The position numbers and the translations under genes are program-made. Below, in pieces: positions 62,714 through 64,000 of a stretch of 64,000 bases of DNA. Origin of the DNA: Marisa cornuarietis (taxonomy: Eukaryota; Mollusca; Gastropoda; Architaenioglossa; Ampullariidae); contig SMMW01000148.1 of assembly GCA_004794655.1 (NCBI GenBank), forward strand, positions 372,001-436,000. Reading direction: 5' to 3'. Numbering within the stretch: position 1 is the stretch's first letter; the number at the start of each line of letters is the position of its first letter. The notes under the pieces are model-generated. The model saw only the letters and a program-made list of their open reading frames with translations. It searched no databases and had not been told where the DNA came from.

Positions 62714-63758
62714 TTAAGACTGTGACCCCGTATCCACGTGACCTTTCCGAAGGATGCGGAGGGTGGGATTGCAATGTAGGGTATACAGTAGGTACCACCG
62801 GCGACGAGCCAGTCTGTGATGTGTCACCTCATCGTCAACTGTTGATACAAGGTCAGTCACAGATGATTATCAACATGCTGAATGGGTGATCTGATATTTA
62901 CAAACCAAAGACCTGCATAAACGTTTGGTCATCCCATTGTATTGACAGCTGTATGCGCAAAAAATGAGGTCCTTTGACCTTTAACCATATTTAGATCCTT
63001 TTATCGTGCTGTCAAAACTTGTTCTCAACATATGGAACTTTTATGGAAACTCTTATGTTAAGTGAACATTTGATTTACAATGAATACTCATATGCTCAAA
63101 AATGGAAACTAACGCTGGTGGCTTACAATAAATATTCTGATTTTCTCTGTCGTTGATGGTCGATAATTTTTATACATTATTAATATGCATGCCTAACGTG
63201 TACTTCTTTTCATGGATTCATCAATATTGTAAATAAGACAGAAACGCACATCAATGCTGATAACGAGGCAAGTAAATTTCATTTGTATTGCAGATGACAC
63301 AAGAAATACGCTAGAAATGAAGCAAGGAGATTTCATCACTACTACAAAAGACATAAGAAATTCATTATTACTGAGAATGAGGCAAGAACAGTTCACAAAG
63401 ATCACAAACGACGCATTCAGTATTTCTCTATCATCCAAGACCCAGTAATCTCTGATATGTCATCAGACACCTATACATTATTTCGCACTATCAGTCAGTG
63501 CAACCTCAGCATTCAGGTATATTTAAATAGTTTAACACCATCAGCAATCTGTAAGCGGATAATTAAGCATAGAAATGTAACCAGAGATATGTAGATACCT
63601 ACCGTAGAACTTATCCAGCGCCTGGTATCCAGACCTGCTGGTGGATAACTCGACCTCACGACCCCTAGCGGCGAGCAGCATCAGTCTCGTAAACACGATG
63701 ACCACCGGATGTGTGTGGGCACAGTCCATCTTCATGAAACCCACATAGGTGCTGAAGC
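62714..63758 (-). CDS. Second STRA6-like gene, last two exons only (3' partial)
   Basis: Tandem paralogue of the STRA6-like gene at 50.2-60.9 kb. Exon 63758-63603 encodes GFSTYVGFMKMDCAHTHPVV and continues to KFYG, with the same entry and exit phases as its counterpart 51257-51099. The terminal exon 62838-62714 encodes LARRRWYLLYTLHCNP and ends QS-stop, four residues earlier in register than gene one after losing a short GTQVK-like stretch. The joined reading frame is open. The rest of the gene lies beyond base 64000, and nothing between 63760 and 64000 looks like the preceding exon. The 3' flank also resembles that of gene one. Confidence 0.85.
63259..63430. repeat. Minisatellite, about 57-bp unit, three copies
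   Basis: Copies start near 63259, 63314 and 63373. In one plus-strand frame they translate to related 18-20 residue units with RQ/KQ...F...T.D.RN spacing. The tract lies in the last intron of the second STRA6-like gene, so the plus-strand frame is not expected to be translated. Confidence 0.6.
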
Positions 63759-64000
63759 CTGTGATTGAAAACCGCCGGGATATGAACCCATATGGGAAAG
63801 GTATGCTTCGAGAAAAACAATAAACTCTTCTCTAAAACAAGCAAAAAATGTTAGGAGTATGTCTGTAGCAACATCAACATGGCCATCAGCAACATATGTT
63901 ATTGTCATCGTCGTGGTGAGTATCGGCATCATCTGCTGCAGCATCAACAAACGCTATAGATAATTTTTGTCGAATCTGTCACCCCGTTTATCTAAGCACT

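Overview
The window is eukaryotic, AT-rich, intron-rich animal DNA. Introns of 0.1-6 kb, many (GT)n, (CA)n, (ATC)n and (GAT)n microsatellites, tRNA-derived SINEs, decayed CR1/L2-type LINEs and several DNA-transposon families suggest a lophotrochozoan. A mollusc, perhaps a gastropod, is the most likely source; this is inference, since no marker gene fixes the taxon. I assembled the genes by reading protein similarity and joining exons at GT/AG sites. All 44 exons I placed keep a consistent reading phase.

Layout. (1) About 2.8-17 kb, plus strand: a GK5-type glycerol kinase (FGGY family), 15 coding exons, complete, 543 aa. (2) 17-24 kb: intergenic DNA with a 1.4-kb PIF/Harbinger element carrying a dead transposase. 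(3) 25-38.6 kb, minus strand: a TBC1D24/Skywalker orthologue (TBC plus TLDc domains), 9 coding exons, complete, 715 aa, with a long acidic, Ser/Thr-rich N-terminal extension. Its 5.9-kb intron (28.7-34.7 kb) holds a decayed LINE, a SINE and two copies of a small transposon with telomere-like TTAGGG repeats inside. GK5 and TBC1D24 converge tail to tail. (4) 38.7-50 kb: no gene recognised; it holds a 1.3-kb inverted-repeat element and many microsatellites. (5) 50-60.9 kb, minus strand: a STRA6-like multipass retinoid-transporter receptor, 18 exons, 661 aa read, with only the first residues unplaced. (6) 62.5 kb to the window end, minus strand: the last two exons of a second STRA6-like gene, a head-to-tail tandem duplicate of the first.

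Nothing indicates that the three gene families form one pathway; they look like ordinary neighbours on an animal chromosome. I found no wholly new gene system. The most unusual points are the tandem STRA6-like pair, a STRA6-like 5' splice site formed by the first repeat of a (GT)n tract, a minisatellite that has copied the last GK5 splice acceptor several times, and the paired small transposons with 8-bp target duplications that carry telomere-like repeats, a CRE octamer and a YY1-like motif.
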